A DNA stretch of 64,000 nt from Janthinobacterium sp. 1_2014MBL_MicDiv (GTDB lineage: Bacteria; Pseudomonadota; Gammaproteobacteria; Burkholderiales; Burkholderiaceae_D), in contig NZ_CP011319.1 in assembly GCF_001865675.1 (NCBI RefSeq), forward strand, positions 3,348,001 to 3,412,000, given 5' to 3'. Both the position numbers and the translations under genes were made by a program. This document shows positions 40,231 through 48,722 of the stretch, in pieces (positions within the stretch are counted from its first letter, which is position 1; each line of letters opens with the position of its first letter). Under the pieces are notes generated by a model that was not told the origin of the DNA, ran no database searches, and saw nothing but the letters and a program-made list of their open reading frames with translations.

Positions 40231-40872
40231 ATGTGCATAAAAATGATGCTCAGCAGTGAGCTGCCTGTGACCCAGGCATGGTGTATCGCCGCGATGGAGA
40301 CCGCGCTTGGGCCATCCTATCGTGTGGCACCAGGGATCGACTGTATGCCATCCCTGGACACGCCTCTGATACAACACGGCATTGCAATGATCGTGATCGA
40401 GCAGGTATCCGGGTTCGCCCCGAAGGATGTCCGGCAACTGATCAAGTGGTGCCATACCCACGACAAGGCTCTACTGGTGTGCGGAGCGTTGTCAGAGGAA
40501 GAGCGGGACTCCTACGGATTAAGCCACTGCATCGAGATCGACATCACTGCCTTACACACGCCGGTATGTATTCACTGGACTTCCTGCGCCGGTACGCTCC
40601 AGCTGTTCGAAGAAATGTTCGTACCTACGCTCAAAACCGTCCAGCGGACCGCCCATCTCCATTGTTCCGGGCTACGCTGCCAGCACCATCGTCATCGCGA
40701 GGTAACAGGTACTCAGCGGACTCGGGCACCGCACAAGGGTGCGGAGCGGAGGAAAATTCCAATCGCCATCCCCATGCCATCTATTTCCTACAGGGTGAAC
40801 GCCCCTCCGCCTCCCGCCATTACAGCATCCCTCAATTGCCGAGAAATACGAGCAAAATATGCCGGTTTTTAA
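40231..40872 (+). CDS. Uncharacterised protein (213 aa)
   Basis: Start at ATG 40231, with TGGAGGATGCC upstream, rather than the in-frame ATG at 40219. MCIKMMLSSELPVTQAWCIAAME, then a region like a Rossmann/receiver-type alpha-beta domain (GIAMIVIEQVSGFAPKDVRQLI, ALLVCGALSEEERDSYGL, CIEIDITAL) to about residue 140, and a basic, probably disordered C-terminus. No family recognised. Same strand as and 74 bp after the DUF1845-like gene; 71 bp before the AlpA-like gene. Confidence 0.55.
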   Translation: MCIKMMLSSELPVTQAWCIAAMETALGPSYRVAPGIDCMPSLDTPLIQHGIAMIVIEQVSGFAPKDVRQLIKWCHTHDKALLVCGALSEEERDSYGLSHCIEIDITALHTPVCIHWTSCAGTLQLFEEMFVPTLKTVQRTAHLHCSGLRCQHHRHREVTGTQRTRAPHKGAERRKIPIAIPMPSISYRVNAPPPPAITASLNCREIRAKYAGF

Positions 40873-40943
40873 CTTGATGCCCACGATCAGCGCAGCCACC
40901 ATGGCGCAGGATCATCCGTCATCGGTCATGGAGACAACTCATC

Positions 40944-41345
40944 ATGAAATACATTCCCCCTTCGAACCAATCGCCCTTTGCTCCCTCAATGTATCCGGCC
41001 TTTGGTCAGCGGGCATTTATCGGCGGCCTCAAGCGCCAGCGTCAGGCTGCTCAGAAAGCCAGCCGATCGCCCCGCGCAGCACGTACGCTTACCGAGAGCG
41101 ACCTCAGGATACCTGGCCGGGTCCTCATTAAACGCCGCCAACTCTTGCAAAAAGTGCCGCTATGCGAGCGCACCATCCTGAACCTTGAAAAACGAGGGCA
41201 GTTTCCACGGCGCTTTAGCATCACCTCGCGTTTGGTCGCCTGGGACCTCAAGGAAGTGGACGCCTGGATCGCAGAACAGCAAACGGCGGCACGCCAGCCC
41301 TCGGTACCGCAGGCGCAGTCAGTGCCACCCAAAGCGCTCAGGTAA
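40944..41345 (+). CDS. AlpA-family DNA-binding protein (probable excisionase/regulator)
   Basis: 133 residues. After a basic N-terminal extension of about 55 residues, the AlpA winged-helix core reads RVLIKRRQLLQKVPLCERTILNLEKRGQFPRRFSI... VAWDLKEVDAWIAEQQ, with the expected VAW-DEVWAW-like end. AlpA proteins act as recombination directionality factors or activators of P4-type integrases. It is convergent with the integrase, the stops being 4 bp apart, the commonest int-xis arrangement for this type of element. Confidence 0.88.
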   Translation: MKYIPPSNQSPFAPSMYPAFGQRAFIGGLKRQRQAAQKASRSPRAARTLTESDLRIPGRVLIKRRQLLQKVPLCERTILNLEKRGQFPRRFSITSRLVAWDLKEVDAWIAEQQTAARQPSVPQAQSVPPKALR

Positions 41346-41349
41346 TCTC

Positions 41350-42546
41350 TCACGCTTTCAGCTTTGTCCAGGCGTCGATCATGTCTGCCCACTCCTGCAG
41401 CATGGTTCGGCGTTGCGCCGAATACTCGGCCTTGTTGTACACGGCTCGCACGCCCCTCTGCTCGTGGGCGAGACATTTTTCGATCCAATCGGTGTTGTAG
41501 CCAGCTTCGTGCAGCAGGGTCGATGCTGTTCGCCGCAAATCATGCGGCGAAAAATCGGCCAGTTGTTTCCCACAGTCGCGTGCCGTGGCGCAGACTGACA
41601 CCAGGATGCGATTGAGCGATGCACGATTCATCGGCACGTCAGGATCATATCGCGATGGCAAAATATAATCGGATGTGCCAGCACAGGTACGTAACGCAAC
41701 GAACATATCCAATGCCTGGCGCGACAGATAGACGTTATGGGGATTGCGGCGCTTCATACGTCGGGCCGGAATAGTCCATAGCGCATCAGTAAAGTTCACC
41801 TCACTCCATGTTGCCTCCGTCAGTTCGGATTTGCGCACCATGGTGAGCAACAGTAATTTGCAAGCCAGGCGCAAGGTCGGCGCGCACTGCACGTATTCGA
41901 TATGTTCGTAGAACAGCGCGATCTCTTCGGCCCCCAATGCCCGGTCGCGCGGCTCAAATACGGCAATGGATGAGGGAGCGACCAGATCCGCAGGGTTGAC
42001 TATCTGTTGTCCTCGTTGTTCCGCATAATTGAAGACCAGCTTAACGATATCGCGCGCGTGCACGGCTGTCGCAGGGGCGCCACGTTTGAGGATGGCGTCG
42101 CATACGGAACGCAACTCGTTGTGCGTAATTTCATGCAGCAAGAGATTGCCAAATGGGCGTTTCAGATCGCGCTCGTACACCGCGCGCCGCATGTCCCGCG
42201 TCGACTCCGCCATTTTGTACTTGATGAGCCAACGTTCGGCCCAGACGCTGAATGGCTCTCCAGAGGCCAACTGATTGCGCGATTGGGCTTTGAGGCGCGA
42301 TGGGGACTTGCCTTCCGATTGCACTTTCTTCGCTTCCCGCAAGCGCTCCCTCGCCTCCTGCAAACTCAAGCCACTGGCCCCGTAGCGTCCGAGCACCAAG
42401 GTTTCGTATCGGCCATTGACGCGGTAGTTATAGCGAAACGAGATCGTGCCACTGGGGAGTACCGTCGCATACATGCCGTCACGATCCGGCACCTTGTAGG
42501 CTTTCTCTGCTGGTTTCAGATTTTTCAATTTCGTATCAGTCAGCAT
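41350..42546 (-). CDS. int: P4-type tyrosine integrase of the element
   Basis: 398 residues from ATG 42546, with GGGAGGTGTCC upstream (an in-frame start at 42600 lacks a site). N-terminal arm-binding DUF4102 domain (LTDTKLKNLKPAEKAYKVPDRDGMY... ISFRYNYRVNGRYETLVLG), core-binding SAM-like domain, then the catalytic domain with Arg238 (MVRKSEL), His335-x-x-Arg338 (SPHDLRRT), His361 (LAHEQ) and Tyr370 (RAVYNKAEY), all present, so probably active. The gene points away from guaA into the element. guaA 3' ends are known targets of P4-type integrases. Confidence 0.94.
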   Translation of the reverse strand: MLTDTKLKNLKPAEKAYKVPDRDGMYATVLPSGTISFRYNYRVNGRYETLVLGRYGASGLSLQEARERLREAKKVQSEGKSPSRLKAQSRNQLASGEPFSVWAERWLIKYKMAESTRDMRRAVYERDLKRPFGNLLLHEITHNELRSVCDAILKRGAPATAVHARDIVKLVFNYAEQRGQQIVNPADLVAPSSIAVFEPRDRALGAEEIALFYEHIEYVQCAPTLRLACKLLLLTMVRKSELTEATWSEVNFTDALWTIPARRMKRRNPHNVYLSRQALDMFVALRTCAGTSDYILPSRYDPDVPMNRASLNRILVSVCATARDCGKQLADFSPHDLRRTASTLLHEAGYNTDWIEKCLAHEQRGVRAVYNKAEYSAQRRTMLQEWADMIDAWTKLKA

Positions 42547-42656
42547 GGACACCTCCCATTCATACAAAGTCTGTATCGGCACCGGATGCATTTCAAACAA
42601 TCAATCACGTAGCACGAAAAAAAAGTGACATCTGCTACTACTCACGAGGTCCGGAT

Positions 42657-42747
42657 ACCCTCGCCGCGACGAGCGTTCGAGCAATCAATAAATACTTTTA
42701 AAATCAAATACTTAACCTAAAAAACACCCTCACCGATACCCTCGCCG
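42657..42747. repeat. Three 10-bp motifs, candidate integrase arm-type sites
   Basis: ACCCTC(G/A)CCG occurs at 42657-42666, 42726-42735 and 42738-42747, all on the same strand; the first and third are part of a 13-bp identical GATACCCTCGCCG. They lie between int and guaA. Confidence 0.5.
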
Positions 42748-42876
42748 TGCAAAATGGGCAGGAGGAACCAAATGTGAAGTATTCCGCACGGCAAGTTGAG
42801 TACCCATAACCATACCCACAAAAAAACGTGCTTGGCTCTGTCGTGAGTTGCTTGCGTTTGCCAGACAAAATAAAAA

Positions 42877-42898
42877 AGCCCCTGAAAAATCAGGGGCT
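42877..42898 (-). terminator. Rho-independent terminator downstream of guaA
   Basis: AGCCCCTGA and TCAGGGGCT pair around a 4-nt loop; on the minus strand it is followed by TTTTTTATTTTG. It lies 48 bp beyond the guaA stop and ends guaA transcription before the integrase. Confidence 0.85.
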
Positions 42899-42945
42899 TA
42901 GCTGTTTCATTGACCCGGCGTTACCTTACGGTGCCGGATGGGAGA

Positions 42946-42965
42946 CTATTCCCATTCGATGGTCG
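42946..42965. other. Probable attachment site: 3' end of guaA
   Basis: The guaA end encodes TIEWE and a TAG stop, the conserved end used as attB by guaA-specific islands. The integrase lies directly beyond it. The matching repeat at the other end of the element is outside the window, so exact core limits are inferred. Confidence 0.45.
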
Positions 42966-44556
42966 CCGGTGGTTTTCCGGAAATATCGTAGACAACGCGG
43001 TTAATGCCGCGCACTTCGTTGATGATGCGGTTCGAGACCTTGCCAAGCAGGCTGTGCGGCAGGTGGGCCCAGTGGGCCGTCATGAAGTCTTGCGTCTGCA
43101 CGGCACGCAAAGCCACCACGTATTCGTAGGTGCGGCCATCGCCCATCACGCCCACCGATTTGACGGGCAGGAAGACGGCGAACGCCTGGCTGGTCGCTTC
43201 GTACCAGTTTGCTGGCAGCGCGTCCGGATCGACGGCCTGGCCGGCAACGAATTCGTATGGCGTGTTGCGCAGCTCTTCGATGAAGATGGCGTCGGCGCGG
43301 CGCAGCAGGTCGGCGAACTCTTTCTTGACTTCGCCGAGGATGCGCACGCCCAGGCCCGGGCCCGGGAACGGGTGGCGATACACCATGTCATGCGGCAAGC
43401 CCAGGGCCACGCCCAGCTTGCGCACTTCATCCTTGAACAGTTCGCGCAGGGGCTCGAGCAGTTTGAGCTTCATGGTATCCGGCAAGCCGCCCACGTTGTG
43501 GTGGCTCTTGATGGTCTGGCCCTTCTTGCCCTTGCCTGCCGATTCGATCACGTCCGGATAGATCGTGCCTTGCGCCAGCCATTTGGCGTTGACCAGCTTG
43601 CCCGATTCGACCTGGAACACTTCGACGAATTCGCGGCCGATGATCTTGCGCTTCTGCTCAGGGTCGGCCACGCCGGCCAGGTGGCCCATGAACTGGTCTT
43701 CCGCGTCGATGCGGATGACTTTCACACCGAGGTTCTTGGCGAACATGTCCATCACCATCTTGCCTTCGTCCAGGCGCAGCAGGCCGTGATCGACGAAGAC
43801 GCAGGTCAGCTGGTCGCCGATGGCGCGGTGGATCAGCGCTGCCGCGACGGACGAATCGACGCCGCCGGACAGGCCCAGGATGACTTCATCGGTACCGACT
43901 TGCGCGCGGATCTTTTCCACCGCTTCGCTGATGTAGTCGGGCATGTTCCAGTCCGACTTGCAACCGCAGATTTCATGCACGAAACGGCCGATGATGGCCT
44001 TGCCCTGTACCGTGTGCGTCACTTCCGGGTGGAATTGCACGCCGTAGAACTGGCGCTCTTCGTCCGCCATGGCGGCGATCGGGCAGCTCGGGGTGTTGCC
44101 CATCAGCTTGAAGCCTGGCGGCATGTCCAGCACCTTGTCGCCATGGCTCATCCACACTTTCAGCATGCCGTGGCCTTCGTCAGTGACGAAATCGGCAATA
44201 CCGTTCAGCAATTTGGTGTGGCTGCGGGCGCGCACCTCGGCGTAGCCGAATTCACGCACCAGGCCGTTTTCCACTTTGCCGCCCAGCTGGGCCGCCATGG
44301 TTTGCATACCGTAGCAAATGCCCAGCACGGGCACGCCCAGCTCGAACACGGCTTGCGGTGCGCGCGGCGAATCGCCTTCCAAGGTGGAATTGTGGCTGCC
44401 CGACAGAATCACGCCGGCGGCGCCATAGTTGCGCACGAATTCGTCGCTGACGTCGTAGGGGAAGACTTCGGAAAACACGCCGGAATCGCGCACGCGGCGG
44501 GCGATCAGCTGGGTGACTTGGGAGCCGAAATCGAGAATGAGGATTTTAGAATGCAT
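42946..44556 (-). CDS. guaA: GMP synthase (glutamine-hydrolysing)
   Basis: 536 residues from MHSKILILDFGSQVTQLIARR. Class I amidotransferase domain with the nucleophile in LGICYGMQTMAAQLGG and the His/Glu dyad in GVQFHPEVTHT; ATP-pyrophosphatase domain with the PP-loop LGLSGGVDSSVAAALIH; C-terminal dimerisation domain ending PPATIEWE. It converts XMP to GMP using glutamine. Directly follows guaB in the GMP branch operon. Translation start lacks a strong ribosome-binding site. The gene is intact although the element abuts its 3' end. Confidence 0.98.
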   Translation of the reverse strand: MHSKILILDFGSQVTQLIARRVRDSGVFSEVFPYDVSDEFVRNYGAAGVILSGSHNSTLEGDSPRAPQAVFELGVPVLGICYGMQTMAAQLGGKVENGLVREFGYAEVRARSHTKLLNGIADFVTDEGHGMLKVWMSHGDKVLDMPPGFKLMGNTPSCPIAAMADEERQFYGVQFHPEVTHTVQGKAIIGRFVHEICGCKSDWNMPDYISEAVEKIRAQVGTDEVILGLSGGVDSSVAAALIHRAIGDQLTCVFVDHGLLRLDEGKMVMDMFAKNLGVKVIRIDAEDQFMGHLAGVADPEQKRKIIGREFVEVFQVESGKLVNAKWLAQGTIYPDVIESAGKGKKGQTIKSHHNVGGLPDTMKLKLLEPLRELFKDEVRKLGVALGLPHDMVYRHPFPGPGLGVRILGEVKKEFADLLRRADAIFIEELRNTPYEFVAGQAVDPDALPANWYEATSQAFAVFLPVKSVGVMGDGRTYEYVVALRAVQTQDFMTAHWAHLPHSLLGKVSNRIINEVRGINRVVYDISGKPPATIEWE

Positions 44557-44587
44557 GGTCGGAGCTTTATTCAGGGTCAATTGCAAA

Positions 44588-44608
44588 ACCGGCGCACTGG
44601 GCGCCGGT
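44588..44608 (-). terminator. Hairpin in the guaB-guaA gap
   Basis: ACCGGCGC and GCGCCGGT pair around 5 nt; the minus strand continues GGTTTTGC, only a short T-run. It may be a weak terminator or attenuator between guaB and guaA. Confidence 0.45.
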
Positions 44609-44626
44609 CTGGACTTTCGTTACCGC

Positions 44627-46087
44627 TTACTCGGAGCGATAATTTGGCGCTTCTTTCGTGATCTGCACATCATGGACATGCGACTCGCGCATGCCGGCCG
44701 AGGTGATTTCCACGAATTCCGCCTTTTCGCGCAATTCGTCGATGGTGGCGCAACCGCAGTAACCCATCGATTGACGCACGCCGCCCACCAGCTGGAAGAT
44801 GATCGCCAGCACGCTGCCCTTGTAGGCGACGCGGCCTTCGATACCTTCAGGCACGAACTTGTCGGCCTTCATGGTGGCGTCCTGGAAATAACGGTCAGCC
44901 GAACCATCGGACATCGCGCCCAGCGAGCCCATGCCGCGGTAGGACTTGTAGCTGCGGCCCTGGTACAGGATCACTTCGCCTGGTGCTTCTTCCGTACCGG
45001 CAAACATGGAACCCATCATGACGGTCGAGGCGCCAGCGGCCAGCGCTTTCGAGATGTCGCCCGAGAAGCGGATACCGCCGTCGGCGATACATGGCACGCC
45101 CGTGCCTTCCAGTGCCTCGGCCACGTTCGAGATGGCCGTGATTTGCGGCACGCCCACGCCGGCGACGATACGCGTGGTGCAGATCGAGCCGGGGCCGATG
45201 CCGACCTTGACCGCATCGGCGCCGTATTCGACCAGCGCCTTGGCGGCAGCGGCGGTAGCGATATTGCCGCCGATCACTTCCACGTGCGGATACTTGGTCT
45301 TGATCCACTTGACGCGGTCGAGGATGCCTTGCGAGTGGCCGTGGGCCGTGTCGACCACCAGCACATCGACGCCGGCGGCGACCAGCAGGTCGATGCGTTC
45401 TTCATCCTTGGCGCCCACGCCGACGGCAGCGCCGACCAGCAATTTGCCCTGGCTGTCTTTCGACGCGAACGGGTGCGAAGTCGACTTCTGGATATCCTTG
45501 ACGGTGATCAAACCGCGCAGTTCGAATGCGTCGTTGACCACCAGCACGCGCTCGAGGCGGTGCTTGTTCATCAGGCGCTTGGCTTCGGCCGTATCGGCGC
45601 CTTCCTTGACGTACACGAGCTTGTCGCGCGGCGTCATCTTGGCCGATGCTTCGGCGTCGAGTTCCTGTTCAAAGCGCAAGTCGCGGTTGGTGATGATGCC
45701 GACCACTTCCTTGCCCTTGACGACAGGGAAACCGCTGATGCCGTATTGTTCCGTCAGGGCGATCACGTCGCGGATTTTCATGTCTGGCGGGATCGTGATC
45801 GGATCGCGCAGCACGCCTGCTTCGAAACGCTTGACGCGGGCCACTTCACGCGCCTGGTCTTTCGGATTCAAATTCTTGTGAATGATGCCGATGCCGCCTT
45901 CCTGGGCCATCGCGATCGCGAGGCGGGCTTCCGTCACCGTGTCCATGGCTGCGGACAGCAAGGGAATATTCAAGGTGATATTGCGGGTCAGGCGAGTTTT
46001 GAGGGACGTATCGGCGGGCAGAACGTTGGAGTAGGCTGGGACGAGCAGCACGTCATCGAATGTGAGTGCTTTTTGAAGTAGACGCAT
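44627..46087 (-). CDS. guaB: Inosine-5'-monophosphate dehydrogenase
   Basis: 486 residues. TIM-barrel IMPDH with two CBS domains inserted at about 95-205 (MKIRDVIALTEQYGISGFPVV; KLVYVKEGADTAEAKRLMNKH), the NAD/IMP site KVGIGPGSICTTRIVAGVGVPQ with catalytic Cys, the phosphate loop GGIRFSGDISKALAAGA and the flap YRGMGSLGAM. It oxidises IMP to XMP, the committed step of GMP synthesis. guaA follows 70 bp downstream. Confidence 0.98.
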   Translation of the reverse strand: MRLLQKALTFDDVLLVPAYSNVLPADTSLKTRLTRNITLNIPLLSAAMDTVTEARLAIAMAQEGGIGIIHKNLNPKDQAREVARVKRFEAGVLRDPITIPPDMKIRDVIALTEQYGISGFPVVKGKEVVGIITNRDLRFEQELDAEASAKMTPRDKLVYVKEGADTAEAKRLMNKHRLERVLVVNDAFELRGLITVKDIQKSTSHPFASKDSQGKLLVGAAVGVGAKDEERIDLLVAAGVDVLVVDTAHGHSQGILDRVKWIKTKYPHVEVIGGNIATAAAAKALVEYGADAVKVGIGPGSICTTRIVAGVGVPQITAISNVAEALEGTGVPCIADGGIRFSGDISKALAAGASTVMMGSMFAGTEEAPGEVILYQGRSYKSYRGMGSLGAMSDGSADRYFQDATMKADKFVPEGIEGRVAYKGSVLAIIFQLVGGVRQSMGYCGCATIDELREKAEFVEITSAGMRESHVHDVQITKEAPNYRSE

Positions 46088-46225
46088 AGCATTTCCTATT
46101 GGCGCAAAAGCAGATTATACAGAAAAAAGCGCCCTCCGTCCTTGCAGCATAGAAAAGATATTTGGAAATAGCAAAAAAATGTCGCGCCAGGCAAGGCCTG
46201 CGGGGCCGCCGCCCCTCTGCCCCGC

Positions 46226-46522
46226 TCAGGCCTTGGCTGGCTTGTTGCCCGCGCGGCGCCGGCGCGCCTCTTTCGGATCGGCTTGCAATGGCCGGTACAC
46301 CTCGACCCGGTCATGCTCGCGCAAGACGGTATCGAGTGGCTTCTTCTTGCCATAGATGCCGACCATATTGATGGCCAGGTCGAGGCCGGGCACGTCCTGC
46401 AGCAAGCCGCTCAATGCCACCGCCTGCTCGATGGTGGTACCCGCAGGTACGCGCAGGGAGCGCAGCAAGCTGCTATCCGGTAAAGCGTGACAGACTTGCA
46501 CCTGAATGGTGGCCTCAGCCAT
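46226..46522 (-). CDS. rnfH: RnfH family (UPF0125) ubiquitin-like protein
   Basis: 98 residues from ATG 46522 (MAEATIQVQVCHALPDSSLL). The beta-grasp RnfH pattern is clear: VPAGTTIEQAVALSGLL, INMVGIYGKKKPLDTVLREHDRVEVYRPL, then a basic tail KEARRRRAG. Almost always encoded next to ratA and smpB, as here; it overlaps ratA by 8 nt. Molecular function is not established. Confidence 0.92.
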   Translation of the reverse strand: MAEATIQVQVCHALPDSSLLRSLRVPAGTTIEQAVALSGLLQDVPGLDLAINMVGIYGKKKPLDTVLREHDRVEVYRPLQADPKEARRRRAGNKPAKA

Positions 46523-46946
46523 ACACGGTCTCCGCACGCTTGCAAAAGGAATCGACCATGCTGTTGGCAATCATGCCGAAGACGGGACCGATGATCTGTT
46601 CCAGCACGCGGCTGGAAAACTCGTAATGCAGGTCCAGTTCAATCTTGCACGCATCCTCGCGCAGGGCCTTGAAGGTCCATACGCCGTCGAGGGTCTTGAA
46701 AGGGCCGTCCACCAGCTTCATCTTGATGGAGGTTGGCGGCACGTTCTCGTTGGACGTGGTGAAGCTTTGGCGCACGCCGTGGTAATGTATGCCCACGCTG
46801 GCGACGACCGTGTTCTCGCCCCGCTCGCGTATCTCGACCGCACCGCACCATGGCAGAAATTTGGGATAATCCTCCACCGCCGCCACCAGTGCGAACATCT
46901 GTTCGGCGCTGTAGCCGAGAAAAACTGATTTATGTACTACTGCCAT
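46515..46946 (-). CDS. ratA: RatA/PasT-like START-domain protein
   Basis: 143 residues from ATG 46946 (MAVVHKSVFLGYSAEQMFAL); the frame extends upstream through the smpB promoter but has no better start. Polyketide-cyclase/START fold: VEDYPKFLPWCGAVEI, SFTTSNENVPPTSIKMKLVDGPFK, WTFKALREDACKIELDLHYEF and a C-terminal FCKRAETVYG. Homologues (RatA, Coq10-like) have been linked to ribosome association or ubiquinone binding. Divergent from smpB with 93 bp between. Confidence 0.92.
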   Translation of the reverse strand: MAVVHKSVFLGYSAEQMFALVAAVEDYPKFLPWCGAVEIRERGENTVVASVGIHYHGVRQSFTTSNENVPPTSIKMKLVDGPFKTLDGVWTFKALREDACKIELDLHYEFSSRVLEQIIGPVFGMIANSMVDSFCKRAETVYG

Positions 46947-47039
46947 TGAAGAACCATTTGCTATGATGTTGGATACATTTGATTTTATCGCGCTTGCGCG
47001 AGACAGTAGTTTAACCGACCCGCGCACATTTACCATCTC

Positions 47040-47489
47040 ATGACCATAGCAGACAACAGAAAAGCCTTCCACGACTACTTTATCGAGGATCGCTACGAAG
47101 CGGGCATCGTGCTGGAAGGCTGGGAAGTCAAAGCCATCCGCGACGCCCGCGTACAAATCAAGGAAGCCTACGTCGTCGTCCGCGGCGACGAGCTATTCCT
47201 GTTCGGCGCGCATATCAGCGCCTTGCCGACCGCCTCCACCCATATCCACCCGGAAGCCGTGCGCACGCGCAAGCTGCTGCTGCACCGCGCGGAAATGGAT
47301 AAACTGATCGGCAAGGTCGAACGCTCCGGCTATACGCTCGTGCCGCTCAACCTGCATTACAAGGGCGGCCGGGTGAAATGCGAAATCGGCCTGGCAAAAG
47401 GCAAGAAGCAGCACGACAAGCGGGCCGCAGAACGCGACCGCGATGGCGCGCGCGAAGTCCAGGCGGCGATGAAAACGAATCGCCGTTAA
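47040..47489 (+). CDS. smpB: SsrA-binding protein SmpB (trans-translation)
   Basis: 149 residues. MTIADNRKAFHDYFIEDRYEAGIVLEGWEVKAIR, LFLFGAHISAL, RKLLLHRAEMDKLIGKV and the C-terminal basic tail KKQHDKRAAERDRD are family-defining. It delivers tmRNA to stalled ribosomes. A monocistronic unit, divergent from ratA and followed by a good terminator. Confidence 0.97.
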   Translation: MTIADNRKAFHDYFIEDRYEAGIVLEGWEVKAIRDARVQIKEAYVVVRGDELFLFGAHISALPTASTHIHPEAVRTRKLLLHRAEMDKLIGKVERSGYTLVPLNLHYKGGRVKCEIGLAKGKKQHDKRAAERDRDGAREVQAAMKTNRR

Positions 47490-47799
47490 TATCGTTCCAT
47501 GCACCTGGCGTGCAAGGCAAGACCAACCAGCCCGGCACCATGCCGGGTTTTATTTTGCCCATTGCCTACGACTGGCGGATAAATAAACGCAGCGCATAAC
47601 AGTCAAGCTGGACGAAACAACGAATAAGGCGGGAGATAAGATGCGCAGTATCAAAAATACCACTTCGATAATAGCGGAGAATACAGGTTGACCGAGACCG
47701 GCCGGGGGAATGCAGATAAAGGAAGTTCCGGATGCTTGTATGCTGCTTTGTACTACGCCTGTACTACCACACAGGACAAGCATCCGAATGAATGGTGTA
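47490..47799. other. Intergenic region after smpB
   Basis: 310 bp holding the smpB terminator and the far end of the H-NS-like gene unit (convergent). Nothing else recognisable. Confidence 0.5.
47531..47547 (+). terminator. smpB terminator
   Basis: CCCGGCA-cca-TGCCGGG followed by TTTTATTTT, 41 bp after the smpB stop. Confidence 0.85.
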
Positions 47800-48108
47800 T
47801 TACACCTTCAGCAGATCGCGCGACTTGCCCGAATCAGTCCACTCTTTGACCCATTTCGGTTGACGGCCACGGCCAGTCCATTGTTGCGTTGCATCATCCG
47901 GATTGCGATAGCGCACTGCAACCGTACCGGTTTTAGCGCGGATCCCCGTGCCGACCAGATCTTTTACCGAAACGCCGACGCTCTGGGCGATTGCCAGAAT
48001 TTGCTCGCGCGCCTTGGACAGGTCGTCCTGTTCGCGTTTCTTCATTTGCTTCTTGATGTCATCCTGCAGCGTACGCAGTTCCGACAGGGATAAGCTGGAC
48101 AGATCCAT
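47800..48108 (-). CDS. H-NS family nucleoid protein (short HvrA/Bv3F type)
   Basis: 102 residues. An N-terminal oligomerisation helix (LSLSELRTLQDDIKKQMKKREQ) and a C-terminal DNA-binding domain with VAVRYRNPDDATQQWTGRGRQPKWVKEW, the H-NS core motif (TGRGRxPxWV). GGAAATATC precedes the ATG. It silences AT-rich DNA, which here could include the AT-rich parts of the neighbouring element. A chromosomal copy by location; other paralogues are expected in the genome. Confidence 0.93.
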   Translation of the reverse strand: MDLSSLSLSELRTLQDDIKKQMKKREQDDLSKAREQILAIAQSVGVSVKDLVGTGIRAKTGTVAVRYRNPDDATQQWTGRGRQPKWVKEWTDSGKSRDLLKV

Positions 48109-48722
48109 GATATTTCCTTGTGTGAGTTGAAAAATATAACTGAACAGTTAAATTCTATCCAATTGTAACGCGCCTGAGGTGATTTTTCTTCAGATTCGAA
48201 TGTTTTTTACGATTCTTTTACCAAAAAAACCAGCTTTACAGGGCCGTGCGAGGGTGGACACGCCAAATCGGTGCAGTTTCCAGGCAGAGAATCTGCCGGG
48301 GCGAACATGGAGGATTCAACGCGGCACCAACCGACGCCATTTATTTTGCAGCACTTTTTGATCCATTGCAATTTATAGTAATAATAAATGACAATTCCAA
48401 AAGCACATGGGGGCAATACTATCCCCCCATCATTCAGCATTACCTGCGCAAACTGAATATCCATCGACGCAGCTGTCTTATTTTGCATGCCGCAAATAGA
48501 CAAAGGGCCTCACTGTAATCGAAAACAAAAACATGTGCTGCACGCCTGACATATTATTCAGGTGCACCAGCATAACATGAAGAAAAAAACGCAGCGGGAT
48601 GCAGCCTGCCTGCATCATGCGGTATTGCTCCCCTGTCCCGCTCCCCAAATGCAAACCGCCCGCTATTAAGCGGGCGGTATTGCCAAATCACACACTATTG
48701 AATAACTAGTCAGCTCCGATAC
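48109..48722. other. AT-rich intergenic region between H-NS-like gene and qmcA
   Basis: 614 bp, more AT-rich than the surroundings around 48110-48560, with no coding frame I can support. Probably the H-NS gene promoter region with autoregulatory curved DNA, then the qmcA terminator. Confidence 0.5.
48655..48678 (-). terminator. Hairpin downstream of qmcA
   Basis: ACCGCCCGC and GCGGGCGGT pair around 6 nt; the minus strand continues TTTGCATTTGGG. 45 bp after the qmcA stop, so probably its terminator. Confidence 0.6.

Larger units (their letters stand above)
42547..42945. other. Right end of the element: integrase promoter and att region
   Basis: 399 bp, AT-rich in part, with three copies of a 10-bp motif, a strong terminator facing guaA, and a junction with the guaA stop at 42946. 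No gene. The crossover core cannot be placed without the other end. Confidence 0.6.

Noticed and set aside
42946..44556. guaA truncated or replaced by the element
   Set aside because: All domains and the normal C-terminus TIEWE-stop are present.
46096..46353. An 85-residue minus-strand frame between guaB and rnfH
   Set aside because: Shadow of rnfH plus intergenic sequence; no start site or family.
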